A stretch of 38,403 bases of DNA from Betaproteobacteria bacterium (GTDB lineage Bacteria; Pseudomonadota; Gammaproteobacteria; Burkholderiales; Casimicrobiaceae). The translations under genes and the position numbers were made by a program. Shown piece by piece: positions 15,805 to 24,517 of this stretch. Position 1 is the first letter of the stretch. Each line of letters starts with the position of its first letter. The notes under the pieces are model-generated. The model was not told where the DNA came from and did not search any database. It saw only the letters and a program-made list of their open reading frames with translations. The stretch is from assembly GCA_016717855.1 (NCBI GenBank), contig JADKEV010000038.1, positions 1 through 38,403 on the forward strand. The letters run 5' to 3'.

Positions 15805-16629
15805 CATGAGGTCCTGCAGGTAGGCCTGGATGTCGGCCGCGGCGGTGCGAGTCGCATCCAGCCCGAGCGCGGCCTGCACCAGCGGCGCGCCGCGCAGGCC
15901 GAACAGGTAGCGGACAACCAGCAGCCCGTCGGTCAGCGCATCGGGTTGTCCATCGGCGTCCACGTCGAGCAGCGGCAGCAGCCCGGACAGGTAGCTTGCG
16001 ATCCCTTCCGCATCCGCGCGCGTCGCGCCGCTGCCAATCGCGTTGTCGGTCAGCGCCGCACCGCTCAGCCCGAACAGGTACCGGATAACCAGCAGCCCAT
16101 CGGTCAGTGCGTCGTAGCTCCCGTTGGCATCGATGTCGAGCGTGCCGAGCTGCCACTTCGCGTACAGCGTGATATCCGCCGTGATCGGCGTGGCAAAGTT
16201 GAATACGCTGGTCAGGCCCGCGTCAGTAAACCACCCGGCAAGAATGCTGCCCGCCTTCGTTGGTGCCGCCGGCGCCGCGGCCGTGCTGTTGTAGGGCACG
16301 ACCTGGTTACCCACCACCGTCCCGCCATTGCTGTTGAAGGTGACGGTGTAGTTGTTGACTGTCCACTTCGCATAGAGCGTGATGTCCGTCGTGATCGGCG
16401 TGGCGAAGCTGAACACGTTGGTGAGCCCGGCATCGGTGAACCAACCGACGAACGTGTTCCCGGTTTTCGTCGGGGCGGCCGGCGCCGCGGCCGTGCTGTT
16501 GTAGGGCACGACCTGGTTCCCACCGTCCCGCCTGCTGTTGAGGTGCGGTGTGTGTTGACGTCCCCGCGGCGTGATGTCCGCGTGATCGGCGTGGCGAAGC
16601 TGAACGCGCGGTCGTAAACCAGCCGGCAA
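15799..16629 (-). CDS. C-terminal part of the S8 protease: InlB-type repeats and dockerin-like module
   Basis: This frame becomes protein-like from about base 16524. Two Listeria-Bacteroides (InlB-type) repeats of about 70 residues follow, each with YTVTFNSNGG or its remnant, NQVVPYNSTAAAPAAPTK, GWFTDAGLT, FATPIT and DITLYAKW. Then comes a roughly 110-residue C-terminal module with two calcium-loop-like segments (DIDANGSYDALTDGLLVIRY and DVDADGQPDALTDGLLVVRY), each followed by LFGL, resembling dockerin type I. It has no start site of its own. It is the tail of the protease encoded immediately upstream, separated from it by a disordered stretch at 16520-16640. The module probably binds calcium or anchors the protein at the surface. 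Confidence 0.75.
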   Translation of the reverse strand: MPAGLRPRVQLRHADHADITPRGRQHTPHLNSRRDGGNQVVPYNSTAAAPAAPTKTGNTFVGWFTDAGLTNVFSFATPITTDITLYAKWTVNNYTVTFNSNGGTVVGNQVVPYNSTAAAPAAPTKAGSILAGWFTDAGLTSVFNFATPITADITLYAKWQLGTLDIDANGSYDALTDGLLVIRYLFGLSGAALTDNAIGSGATRADAEGIASYLSGLLPLLDVDADGQPDALTDGLLVVRYLFGLRGAPLVQAALGLDATRTAAADIQAYLQDLMP

Positions 16630-19006
16630 GGTATTTCTGTCGGGGGGGCGTGGCGGTGGTGTTTGAGGGCACGGTCTGGCTGCTCACCGCCGAGCCGCCA
16701 TTGCTTTCAAAGCTCACCGTGACGTTTGATGTCAGCGCCGTCAGCGCCACGTCGTCGAGGAAGATGTTCGTCAGACCGGTGTTTGCCGCGTTGATCTGCT
16801 CGAACTTGAGCGCATGCGAATTGCCATCCGCATAGCTCGACACGTCGATGCTGACCCGTTCGTAGCCGCCCGCGTAGGCGCCGCTGGTCGCGCCGGTCAG
16901 CGAGAAGATCGGGGCGCCATCCATATACACCTTGAACGTGGCCGTCGCACTCGGCGCGCTGGCCCACCAGAGGTAGAAGCTCAACACTTTCGGTCCGGCC
17001 GCGATCAGCTTGGTCTGGGTCAAGGTGCCGGCCTCGGCCGACGAAGTGCCTCCGAACCATGCGGTCCACGTGCCGGTCCGCGCGCTGCTCCCGGAACCGC
17101 ACGTCGCCACCGAGCACAGGGGTGTGCCGAAGTTGGTCGACGTCTGCGTCCACGGCGAGGAACCGCCCAACTCGAAGCCACCATCCTGGATCATGAAGTT
17201 CGATGTCGCGACGGTCAGCGTCGCGCTGGCCGCGGCGCCGTTTTCGCCGCCGTTGGCGCTGGTCACGCTGAGGAACGGGATCTTGTTCACCAGGCCACCG
17301 CCGCCGATGGCGCTGACCTGGACGCTGACCGTGCAACTGCCGTTGGCCGGCACCGTTCCGCCGGTCAGCGCGAGGCTCGTGGACCATGCCGCAGCGGTGA
17401 CCGTGCCGCCGCAGGTCGTCGCCGCGCCCGGAGTTGCGCTGTTGGTGATTCCGCCCGGATACGTGTCGACAAACGCCGTTCCGGTCAGGGCGACCGGGTT
17501 CGGGTTGGTCAGCGTGACGGTCAGCGTGGACGTTCCGCCATACGCGATCGAATTGGGCGCGAAGGCCTTGGCCACGTTCAATGCCAGCGAGGGGACGCCG
17601 AAGGCATCGCCCAGCCGCACGCGCGGAATCGAACCTCCGGTGATCGCGATCGGCTTTCCGGTCGACTGCAGCAGGCTCAGGACCTGGGGGACCGTGAAGG
17701 CGGGATTCTGTTGCATGACCAGCGCCCACGCGCCGGCGACCAGGGGCGTCGCCATCGATGTCCCGCTGAAACTGGCAAAGGTGCCGGGCGGCACCGAGGA
17801 GCCGATCCCCACGCCCGGCGCGAACAGGCTCATGAACGGGGCGCGGTTGGAAAAGCTGGCGATGCTGTCGGAATCGTCGGTGGCGCCGACGCTTACCGCG
17901 GTCGAAATGCAGGCGGGGGCGCTGATGGCGTTGGTGTAGCCATCGTTGCCGGCGGCGATCACGGTCGCGATGCGCACCGAGCGGAGCGTGTCGATCGCCG
18001 TCTTGAGCGCCGCGTTGCTGGCATCGCACGTGGCCAGGTACTGGCCACCGCCCAGGCTCATGTTCGCCGAGGCGATGTTGCCGAAGGACGGCCGTATCGT
18101 CGTGTACAGATACTGCAGCGCGGCCAGTTGATCGGAGCCGAACGAGAGGATGCAGGGCGCCGGACCGCCGCATGCTGCGACAGTCGTGAAGCGCGAAAAC
18201 ACCTGGATCGCGATCAGGCTGGCGCCGCGCGCCATCCCGTCGTAACCCGGCCCGCCGGCGTAGTCGCGACCCACCGCGATGCCGGCCACATGGGTGCCGT
18301 GCTCGCAGCCGTCAACGGCGATGCTGCAGTTCACGCCGGATCCCGCTCCGGATTGGCCGGGAGTGGTCCCGGACGTCGACAAACCGTTCGGGCAGACCGA
18401 TACCGAATTCTGGCCGGCGTTGGTCGTCGAAAAGCAGGCCTCGGCGATGGTCTTGCCTGCCAGGTACGGATGGCTGGTCTGCACGCCGCTGTCCAGCACC
18501 GCGACTGCCCAGCCCGTTCCGTCGTAGCCCTGTGCCCAGGGCACGGCGACGCGGACGATGCTGTTCGATTCGACATCGGCGGGGGGAACCGGAATGTCTT
18601 CCTCGACGCTCAACACGTCAGGAGAATTCCGCAGCTCTTCGAGCGTCGCCGCGTCCGCTTCCAGCGCGATCACCGGGAAGATCTCATACGTGGCGATCAG
18701 GTTGTGGGTCCTGCCGGCGAGCCGCGCGAGCACCGACTGCTGGGCTGCCCGGATGTTGAAGCGCTGTAGCGCGGACTGGCCGCCGGACAGCAGGCCGTCT
18801 GGCTGGAACCCGGTGTTGAGCGTAACCAGAACCCGCGTCAGGCCATCGTCCCGCGCCATTCGCACCAGCGTCGACGGGCGCACGCCGGCCGGCCCGCTAC
18901 GTTCGGCGGAATAGGCTGGATCGGCCGCGAGTCCGGCGAGGAATCCCAGCAGCAGAATGACGGCGGCGGCCACCCGCCGCGCGATCGATGTGTTCGGAAT
19001 GTTCAA
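16307..19006 (-). CDS. Exported subtilisin-like (S8) serine protease
   Basis: Protein-like for its first roughly 790 codons (to about base 16640). A signal peptide (VAAAVILLLGFLAGLAA) precedes an inhibitor I9-like propeptide (residues 55-140). The catalytic domain has the full triad: Asp172 (VAVLDSGVQ), His236 (HGTHVAGIAVG) and Ser417 (SGTSMATP), plus oxyanion Asn354 (AAGND). After it come a DUF11-like beta domain (about 480-590), a jelly-roll or MAM-like domain (about 620-760, QDGGFELGGSSPW) and the first InlB-type repeat (VTVSFESNGGSAV). The frame is then lost in a patch with several small indels; the last roughly 110 codons are out-of-frame readings of repeat DNA. The only usual start codon is TTG at 19006, with no clear ribosome site. 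It is secreted and probably surface-attached. Confidence 0.83.
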   Translation of the reverse strand: MNIPNTSIARRVAAAVILLLGFLAGLAADPAYSAERSGPAGVRPSTLVRMARDDGLTRVLVTLNTGFQPDGLLSGGQSALQRFNIRAAQQSVLARLAGRTHNLIATYEIFPVIALEADAATLEELRNSPDVLSVEEDIPVPPADVESNSIVRVAVPWAQGYDGTGWAVAVLDSGVQTSHPYLAGKTIAEACFSTTNAGQNSVSVCPNGLSTSGTTPGQSGAGSGVNCSIAVDGCEHGTHVAGIAVGRDYAGGPGYDGMARGASLIAIQVFSRFTTVAACGGPAPCILSFGSDQLAALQYLYTTIRPSFGNIASANMSLGGGQYLATCDASNAALKTAIDTLRSVRIATVIAAGNDGYTNAISAPACISTAVSVGATDDSDSIASFSNRAPFMSLFAPGVGIGSSVPPGTFASFSGTSMATPLVAGAWALVMQQNPAFTVPQVLSLLQSTGKPIAITGGSIPRVRLGDAFGVPSLALNVAKAFAPNSIAYGGTSTLTVTLTNPNPVALTGTAFVDTYPGGITNSATPGAATTCGGTVTAAAWSTSLALTGGTVPANGSCTVSVQVSAIGGGGLVNKIPFLSVTSANGGENGAAASATLTVATSNFMIQDGGFELGGSSPWTQTSTNFGTPLCSVATCGSGSSARTGTWTAWFGGTSSAEAGTLTQTKLIAAGPKVLSFYLWWASAPSATATFKVYMDGAPIFSLTGATSGAYAGGYERVSIDVSSYADGNSHALKFEQINAANTGLTNIFLDDVALTALTSNVTVSFESNGGSAVSSQTVPSNTTATPPRQKYLAGWFTTARSASPRRSRGHHAAGTSTHTAPQQQAGRWEPGRALQQHGRGAGRPDENREHVRRLVHRCRAHQRVQLRHADHDGHHALCEVDSQQLHRHLQQQWRDGGG
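16520..16640. other. Decayed or misassembled InlB-type repeat unit
   Basis: This stretch is recognisably one more copy of the neighbouring roughly 210-bp repeat unit (shared GTGATGTCCG, GATCGGCGTGGCGAAGCTGAA and similar blocks, allowing for gaps), but it has many single-base losses and a seven-G run at 16641-16647. The indels break the protease frame. Either the unit decayed or the consensus is wrong in a tandem repeat. Confidence 0.6.
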
Positions 19007-19190
19007 AAGGAGGTCGCTTTTCCCCGGATTGGGCGGCCCCGATCATGCCACCAATCCGGCCGCGGGGCTATGCATGGGGCGCCGGAACCCGACAAGCGTC
19101 GCTCCTCGGCGGCTGACCAGCAAGGTAGAATGCCAGCCTTTCCCCGGTACGCGGAACGACGATGTCACTCGCCCAAGTGGTCACCGCGTC

Positions 19191-20105
19191 ATGCCTGTAG
19201 TCAGCTGGATCTGGATCCCCATCGTCCTCGCCGCCGCCGGCGCGCAGACCATACGCAACGCGTCGCAGCGCAGCCTGGTCAAGTCCGCGGGGACGCTGGC
19301 AGCGACCTTCGTGCGTTTCGCCTACGGCCTGCCGTTCGCCGCGCTCGGTCTCGCGGCGGTCGCCGCGCTCAGCCCCGGGCCGCTGCCGGAACCCAGCGTG
19401 TCATTCTTTGCCTGGCTCGCGCTGGGCGCCGGCGGCCAGCTCGCGGCGACCGCGTTCCTGATCATGGCGATGGAGGAGCGCAGTTTCGTCGTCGCCGTCG
19501 CCTACTCCAAGACCGAAGTCCTGCAGATCGGCGTCTTCTCGATCGTGCTGCTGGCCGAGGCACTGACCTTGCCCGCTGTCATCGCGATCGTGCTGGCCAC
19601 GATCGGCGTGCTGTTGCTGTCGGTCAAGCCGGGGGCCGAGTTCGGCGCGGCGATGTCCACCTGGTTTTCGCCGGCCGCGCTGCTCGGCCTCGCCTCCGGC
19701 GCCGGCTTCGCGCTCTCCGCCGTCGGTTATCGCGGCACGATGCTGGCGCTCGACCACCCGTTGCCGTGGGTCGCCGGCACTTATTCGCTGGTGTGGGCGC
19801 AGTTCTTCCAGACGCTGCTGCTCGGCGCCTGGCTGCTGGTCCGCGACCGCGCTGGCCTGGTCCAGGTGATGATCCAGTGGCGGGTGTCGACACTGGCCGG
19901 ATTCATGGGCGCGCTGGCGTCAATGGGCTGGCTCACCGCGTTCGCGATGCGCAGCGCCGTCGACGTGCGCATCGTCGGACTCGTCGAGGTGCTGTACAGC
20001 TACGCGATCTCGCGGCGCTTCTTCAAGGAACCCGTCAGCTGGCGCGAGATCGCCGGGATCGTGCTGGTGACGGCGGGGATCGTGGTGATCAGCGTGGCGC
20101 GGTGA
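19191..20105 (+). CDS. DMT-superfamily (EamA) transporter
   Basis: A 304-residue membrane protein with about ten hydrophobic helices in two similar halves, the EamA layout of the drug/metabolite transporter superfamily. Recognisable pieces are RFAYGLPFAALGLA in helix 2, FLIMAMEERSFVVAVAYSKTEVLQIGVFS around helices 3-4 of the first half, and VRIVGLVEVLYSYAISRRFF with EIAGIVLVTAGIVVIS closing the second half. The open frame runs upstream to 18957, but that overlaps the protease start on the other strand and is not protein-like, so ATG 19191 is preferred despite a weak ribosome site. The substrate is unknown. It is divergent from the protease and convergent with the propeller gene. Confidence 0.86.
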   Translation: MPVVSWIWIPIVLAAAGAQTIRNASQRSLVKSAGTLAATFVRFAYGLPFAALGLAAVAALSPGPLPEPSVSFFAWLALGAGGQLAATAFLIMAMEERSFVVAVAYSKTEVLQIGVFSIVLLAEALTLPAVIAIVLATIGVLLLSVKPGAEFGAAMSTWFSPAALLGLASGAGFALSAVGYRGTMLALDHPLPWVAGTYSLVWAQFFQTLLLGAWLLVRDRAGLVQVMIQWRVSTLAGFMGALASMGWLTAFAMRSAVDVRIVGLVEVLYSYAISRRFFKEPVSWREIAGIVLVTAGIVVISVAR

Positions 20106-20159
20106 TGGGGCGAATCTCCATCAGCGAGGACGCTACGGCGCCGGGTGCCGCAGAACGAA

Positions 20160-23036
20160 TCAGAACCTGGTACCGCAGCCGGCATTGAGAATCTGACTCA
20201 GCGTCGCCCACGGGATCGTGATCCCGGTGGCATTGGTCACCGCGGTGCCGGTGAGCCCGAACATCGCGCGGATCAAGACCAGGCCCTCGACCAGCGCATC
20301 GAGCTTGTTGTCGCCGTCCATATCCAGGTTGCACGCAAACGCGGCATTGCCCGTCGAAGTGCGGAACGTGGTGGCGGCGCCCCCGATGATCAGGTTCGTC
20401 TGGGCCGCGCCGACCGGCGTCGCCGCGGTGATGTGGCGGACCTGGACATAGTCGCCGCCGAAAACCTGGTTAAGTGAAGGCTGCCAGCCGCTGACGTAGG
20501 CGCCGTCACAGGCCGGCGTCGGCGTCGGCTCCACGCAACAGCCGGGGCGATCGGTGAGGCACATCTGGCTGCCGGGCTGACCTGTGACGTAGACGAGGTT
20601 GAATCCGCCCTGTGGAATGCCGGCCAGCCGCACCTGGTTCGAAGTCCGCAACGTGTTCGGCGGCACGTTGCTCTGCGCGAGGAAGGAGAAGTGGTTGGGG
20701 ATCAAGTTGACCGCAGTCAGGTCTGGCGACATCCGGCTGACGAATACGTCAAAGCTGCCGCCACTGTTCGCCTGCGCCCCGCCCGTCACGCCGGGGAAGG
20801 TGGCGCCCCCGGACCCGGTTTGCCCCGCGACATAGATTTCGCCGGTGCCGGCGTGGATGGCGATCGCACTTGCGTCGTCATTGCTGCCCGCGCCCAAGTA
20901 GGTGGACTGGATCAGCGTCATCAGGTCGGCCGGGAGGCGGCTTACGAAGGTATCGGTGAATCCGCCAATGGTCTCCTGCAGTCCGCCGAGTACACCGGGA
21001 TAGGTGCTCGAGTCGACCGCTCCCGCGACAAAAACCTCGCCCGTAGCCGGGTGGATGGCAAGTCCTCCGACTGCCTCGGATCCGGGGGAGCCGAGAAAAG
21101 TCCACCTGTTGATCGCCGTCAGCGCGGGGTTCAGGCGGCAGACAAAGCCGTCAGTCGATCCGCCGTTCTCCGGCTGCGCGCCAAGCGGCGGGCTGACCGG
21201 AAAACCGGCCGCGGTCGATTGCGTATCGCCCGCGACATACACCTCGCCGGTGACCGGATGGATGGCGATCGCTTTGCCGCTGTCAACGCTGCCGCCGCCA
21301 AGCCAGGTGGACTGGAACAAGCTGGTCAGGTTGCGGTTGAGGCGGCTGACGAACGCGTCGTTGCTGGCGCCTCCTCCCTGCGTCGGCTGGGCGCCGCCGC
21401 CCGTGCCCGGGAAGTTGGCGGAGCTGGTTGTGCCGACGGCGTACAAATCGCCGGTTAATGGATGAACGGCGAGCGCCGCGACCTGATCGACCGTCGCTCC
21501 CCCCAGATACGTCGACTGGACAATCGAGGTCAGCGTGCTGTTGAGCCGGCTGACGAACCCGTCGCCTCTATCGAGAATACCGACTCCGCCGCCATAGGTG
21601 GCCTGCGCCCCGCCGGCGCGGCCGGGGAAGTCGTTCGAGGCGGTGAACCCGCCGACGTAAACCTCACCGGTCGCTGGATGAATTGCCAATGCACTGATGG
21701 TGTCGAAGCCGGAGCCGCCGAGGTACGTGGAGCCATGCAGCGTTTGCAGATCGCTGCTGAGCCGGCTGACGAATCCGTCGTAGTTTCCGGCGAGATCCGG
21801 CTGGGCTCCGCCCGCGGCGCCCGGAAAGGCGCCGCCGCCGGAACTCGTCTCGCCCGCGACGTAGACATCCCCGGTGACCGGATGCACAGTGAGGGCGCTC
21901 GCCTGGTCGCTGCTACCCGCACCGAGATAGGTGGACTGCAGCAGGCGCGTGAGGTCGCTGGAGAAGCGGCTGACGAATGCTTCGGAATTGGCGTACGTGG
22001 TGTCCGGCCCGCCCGTCAGGCCCGGAAAGGGTGAGCTCTCCGTGAAGCCGGCGATGTAGATCTCGCCGGTGTGGGGGTGTATCGCCAGCGTGTTGCTGTA
22101 GGGGTTGTCGTATCCGCCGCCGCCAAGGTACGTCGATTGCAGCAGCGGGTCGATGATGAGCGGGCGCGCGCGGTCGTAGGCGCCGACGGCGAAGCCATAG
22201 CGCAAGGGCGCGGCGCCGTTTGTGTCGTGGACACCGGGAGTTTCATTGGCGTCCCGGGCGCTGTCCCGAGCAAGCGCGTAGTGGACGTCGACCAGGGTCC
22301 GCCGTCCCGCGGTGTCATCCTGGTAGGCGACTGGCGCGGTGTACGTCACCGGGCCGTGGTCGGTATGGGCAATCAGTTGACCGTGCCTACCGATTTCGAG
22401 GCGCGTCGCGCCGTCGAGCCGGACCTGGACCCGCTGCGGATCCTGTTGCGGGGCGACGGTGAAGATCTTCTCGACGTTGCCGCCGGTGGCGCGCAGTTGC
22501 ACGTTGACGCCGGCGAATACGTCGCCCAGGTCAATGCGCTCGTACGTGCCGATGCCGCTCTGGTGCCGGTGCGCATCGCCTGCGAAGTAACTGACCTTCG
22601 CCGTCCCCGGTACCTTGCCCTGCGGCTTCGCGGCCAGCGGCCCGCCCTGCTCATCGACGAAGGACTCGATCAGCGTCCAGCCGGACGCCAGTTGCTCTGG
22701 CGGGCCGCCGGGCCGTGCACCTGGCCGCCTGCCCGCTGCTGGCGTATCCGGCCCCGGCCTGACCGGCAGCCGATAGACCAGCTTGCCCTCGGTGGTAACG
22801 AACAGCATTCCCGCCAGCGTGCGCGCCGCATATGCCGCGCGCGCGTCCCATTGCCCGGCATTGGGCACAAACGGCACAGTCGCCTTTGCGAGCTGCTGCC
22901 GGGCTGTCGCGAGCGTGAGGGCTTCCGCCGGCAGGCTGTCGCGCGCCACCGGCGCGGCGACGCTGCAAGTCGAGGATGCGACGACGATCGTCGTCACGGC
23001 GAAACTCCGCACCCACGCAAAACCGCGCACGCTCAT
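20160..23036 (-). CDS. Exported SBBP-type beta-propeller protein with dockerin-like C-terminus
   Basis: A 958-residue protein. ATG 23036 has GGAGGG upstream and opens a signal peptide (FAVTTIVVASSTCSVAA). Residues 50-300 form an N-terminal domain typical of these proteins (VPFVPNAGQWDARAAYAART, MLFVTTEGKLVYRLP, YERIDLGDVFAGVNVQLRA). Seven repeats of about 65 residues follow, each with QSTYLGGG, an ALAIHP-x-TGE-(I/V)Y(I/V)AG strand pair and a closing AFVSRLSSDL, fitting a seven-bladed propeller. Next is a small domain with Cys residues (QMCLTDRPGCCVEPTP), and last a dockerin-like segment (LDMDGDNKLDALVEGLVLIR with AMFGLTG) like that of the nearby protease. Surface adhesion or scaffolding is inferred; no catalytic motif is seen. 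Confidence 0.87.
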   Translation of the reverse strand: MSVRGFAWVRSFAVTTIVVASSTCSVAAPVARDSLPAEALTLATARQQLAKATVPFVPNAGQWDARAAYAARTLAGMLFVTTEGKLVYRLPVRPGPDTPAAGRRPGARPGGPPEQLASGWTLIESFVDEQGGPLAAKPQGKVPGTAKVSYFAGDAHRHQSGIGTYERIDLGDVFAGVNVQLRATGGNVEKIFTVAPQQDPQRVQVRLDGATRLEIGRHGQLIAHTDHGPVTYTAPVAYQDDTAGRRTLVDVHYALARDSARDANETPGVHDTNGAAPLRYGFAVGAYDRARPLIIDPLLQSTYLGGGGYDNPYSNTLAIHPHTGEIYIAGFTESSPFPGLTGGPDTTYANSEAFVSRFSSDLTRLLQSTYLGAGSSDQASALTVHPVTGDVYVAGETSSGGGAFPGAAGGAQPDLAGNYDGFVSRLSSDLQTLHGSTYLGGSGFDTISALAIHPATGEVYVGGFTASNDFPGRAGGAQATYGGGVGILDRGDGFVSRLNSTLTSIVQSTYLGGATVDQVAALAVHPLTGDLYAVGTTSSANFPGTGGGAQPTQGGGASNDAFVSRLNRNLTSLFQSTWLGGGSVDSGKAIAIHPVTGEVYVAGDTQSTAAGFPVSPPLGAQPENGGSTDGFVCRLNPALTAINRWTFLGSPGSEAVGGLAIHPATGEVFVAGAVDSSTYPGVLGGLQETIGGFTDTFVSRLPADLMTLIQSTYLGAGSNDDASAIAIHAGTGEIYVAGQTGSGGATFPGVTGGAQANSGGSFDVFVSRMSPDLTAVNLIPNHFSFLAQSNVPPNTLRTSNQVRLAGIPQGGFNLVYVTGQPGSQMCLTDRPGCCVEPTPTPACDGAYVSGWQPSLNQVFGGDYVQVRHITAATPVGAAQTNLIIGGAATTFRTSTGNAAFACNLDMDGDNKLDALVEGLVLIRAMFGLTGTAVTNATGITIPWATLSQILNAGCGTRF

Positions 23037-23176
23037 GGATCCCTCCGCAGTCATGACTGCCCGCATTATGGTCCCAAACGCCCTGCACGACTGGAAGTGA
23101 GGATCCTCCGGTCGGCGAGGCGTCCTGGCCGGGACTTGACCCCTGCTTCTTCCTTCTTCTTCATGTTGAACTGGCA

Positions 23177-23209
23177 GATGGGTATCGCTGCGCTCCACCC
23201 ATCCTACGG
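23177..23209 (-). repeat. Dispersed palindromic repeat, family A, copy 4
   Basis: A complete copy on the minus strand, starting CCGTAGGATGGGTGGAGCG and closing with ACCCATC. It lies just past the stop of the ABC ATPase gene, at the end of that operon, where its hairpin could slow 3' decay or help termination. Confidence 0.75.
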
Positions 23210-23224
23210 CCTCTTTGTGGATTG

Positions 23225-23989
23225 CTACGAGACCTGTTCGAGAAACGCCCGCGTGCGTTCCTTGCGCGGATTGCCGAAGAACTCGGCTGGCGGGCCGTCT
23301 TCGACGATCACGCCGTGGTCGGTGAAGTAGATGTGGTGGGCGATCTCGCGGGCGAAGGCCATTTCGTGCGTGACCAGGATCGAGGTCATGCCTTCGTCGA
23401 CCAGCTGCCGGATGGTGACCAGGACTTCCTTCCGCGTCTCGGGGTCGAGCGCGGCGGTGACTTCGTCGAACAGCATCACCGACGGCCGCATCGCGAGCGC
23501 GCGGGCGATGGCGACGCGCTGCTGCTGCCCGCCGGAAAGCTCGCCCGGATAGCTGCTCTCCTTGCCGGCCAGCCGCACTTTCTTCAACAGCTCGTGCGCG
23601 CGCGCCTCGACTTCGTCCCTGGGCTGGCCCAGCACCTGGATCGGCGCCATCATGATGTTCTCCAGCGCGGTCTTGTGCGGGAACAGGTTGTACTGCTGGA
23701 ACACGATGGAGACGTCCTTGCGCAGCGCGATCATCTCCTGGTCCCGATGCAAGGTATGCACGGCGTGCGCGCCGACGTAAACTTCGCCGCGGTCCACGGG
23801 GATCAGCCCGTTGATGCAGCGGAGCAGCGTCGACTTGCCGGATCCCGACGGGCCGATCACGCACACCGCCTCGCCCTTGTTCACCGCCAGCGAGATCCCG
23901 CGCAGGACTTCGACGGCGCCGAACGACTTGTGAAGGTCGACGATGCGCACGATGGGGGCGCCGGCCGCGCCCGGACCCGCGTCGCTCAT
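23225..23989 (-). CDS. Polar amino acid ABC transporter, ATP-binding protein
   Basis: The 254-residue ATPase has Walker A (GPSGSGKST), the Q-loop (VFQQYNLFPHKTALENIM, characteristic of the GlnQ/HisP amino-acid group), the ABC signature (LSGGQQQR), Walker B (PSVMLFDEVTAALDPE) and the H-loop (LVTHEM). The usual Walker B-D-loop sequence DEPTSALDPE is DEVTAALDPE here, a tolerable variant. ATG 23989 is preferred because it overlaps the upstream stop (ATGA, 23986-23989), giving tight coupling with the tRNA-editing gene. It powers uptake through the two permeases encoded upstream in the same operon. Confidence 0.92.
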   Translation of the reverse strand: MSDAGPGAAGAPIVRIVDLHKSFGAVEVLRGISLAVNKGEAVCVIGPSGSGKSTLLRCINGLIPVDRGEVYVGAHAVHTLHRDQEMIALRKDVSIVFQQYNLFPHKTALENIMMAPIQVLGQPRDEVEARAHELLKKVRLAGKESSYPGELSGGQQQRVAIARALAMRPSVMLFDEVTAALDPETRKEVLVTIRQLVDEGMTSILVTHEMAFAREIAHHIYFTDHGVIVEDGPPAEFFGNPRKERTRAFLEQVS

Positions 23990-24501
23990 GCCGCGGCGCC
24001 CTCGGCAGTCTCCGCGGCGGCGGCCGGGACGTCGATCACCCGCGGCTTGTGGCCGGTGGCGGCGAGGAAGCGCTCGAGTTCGCTGTGCGCGACGATCATG
24101 GTCGCGGTGTTGACCAGCGGATGCGCCTGGACCGCATCGGCTTCCCACAGCGCGCGGTCGATCACGAACTCGACCTTGTGCGCGGTGTCGTTGAGGAGCG
24201 CCAGCAGGCTGACCGAGCCGGGCGTGATTCCCAGGTGCTTGGCCAGCCGCTCGGCGGACGCAAAGCCAAGGCGGCCGACGCCGAGCGCCTCGCCCAGCCG
24301 GTTCAGGTCCACCGCGCGGTCGGCGGGAACGGTGACCAGCAGGTGCTTGAGCCCCTTCTTGTCGCGCAGGAACAGGTTCTTGGTCTTGGCGCCCGGCAGC
24401 TTGGGGACGAGCCGGTCGGACTCTTCCACGGTCATCACCGCGGCGTGTTCGAAACGGGGGAGGGAGATGCGGCGTATGGTCAGAAATTCGTCGAGTTCCA
24501 T
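23986..24501 (-). CDS. ProXp-ala-like prolyl-tRNA deacylase (YbaK/INS superfamily)
   Basis: A 171-residue protein of the YbaK/ProRS-INS fold. Motifs match free-standing ProXp-ala/PrdX enzymes: AKTKNLFLRDKKG with the conserved Lys-Asn near residues 41-42, LGVGRLGFASAERL, LGITPGSVSLLALLND and a C-terminal HPLVNTATM. This family clears alanine mischarged on tRNA-Pro. ATG 24501 is chosen for its AAGGA ribosome site and the usual N-terminal length. It sits between a permease gene (stop 24518) and the ATPase gene, overlapping the latter by four bases, which is unusual for an amino-acid ABC operon. No fusion or missing motif is seen. Confidence 0.88.
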   Translation of the reverse strand: MELDEFLTIRRISLPRFEHAAVMTVEESDRLVPKLPGAKTKNLFLRDKKGLKHLLVTVPADRAVDLNRLGEALGVGRLGFASAERLAKHLGITPGSVSLLALLNDTAHKVEFVIDRALWEADAVQAHPLVNTATMIVAHSELERFLAATGHKPRVIDVPAAAAETAEGAAA

Positions 24502-24517
24502 GGAATCCTTCTTTCGG

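Noticed and set aside
23037..23864. Upstream extension of the beta-propeller open frame
   Set aside because: It runs through a repeat and the antisense-free part of the ABC ATPase gene in another frame. The signal peptide and GGAGGG at 23036 mark the real start.
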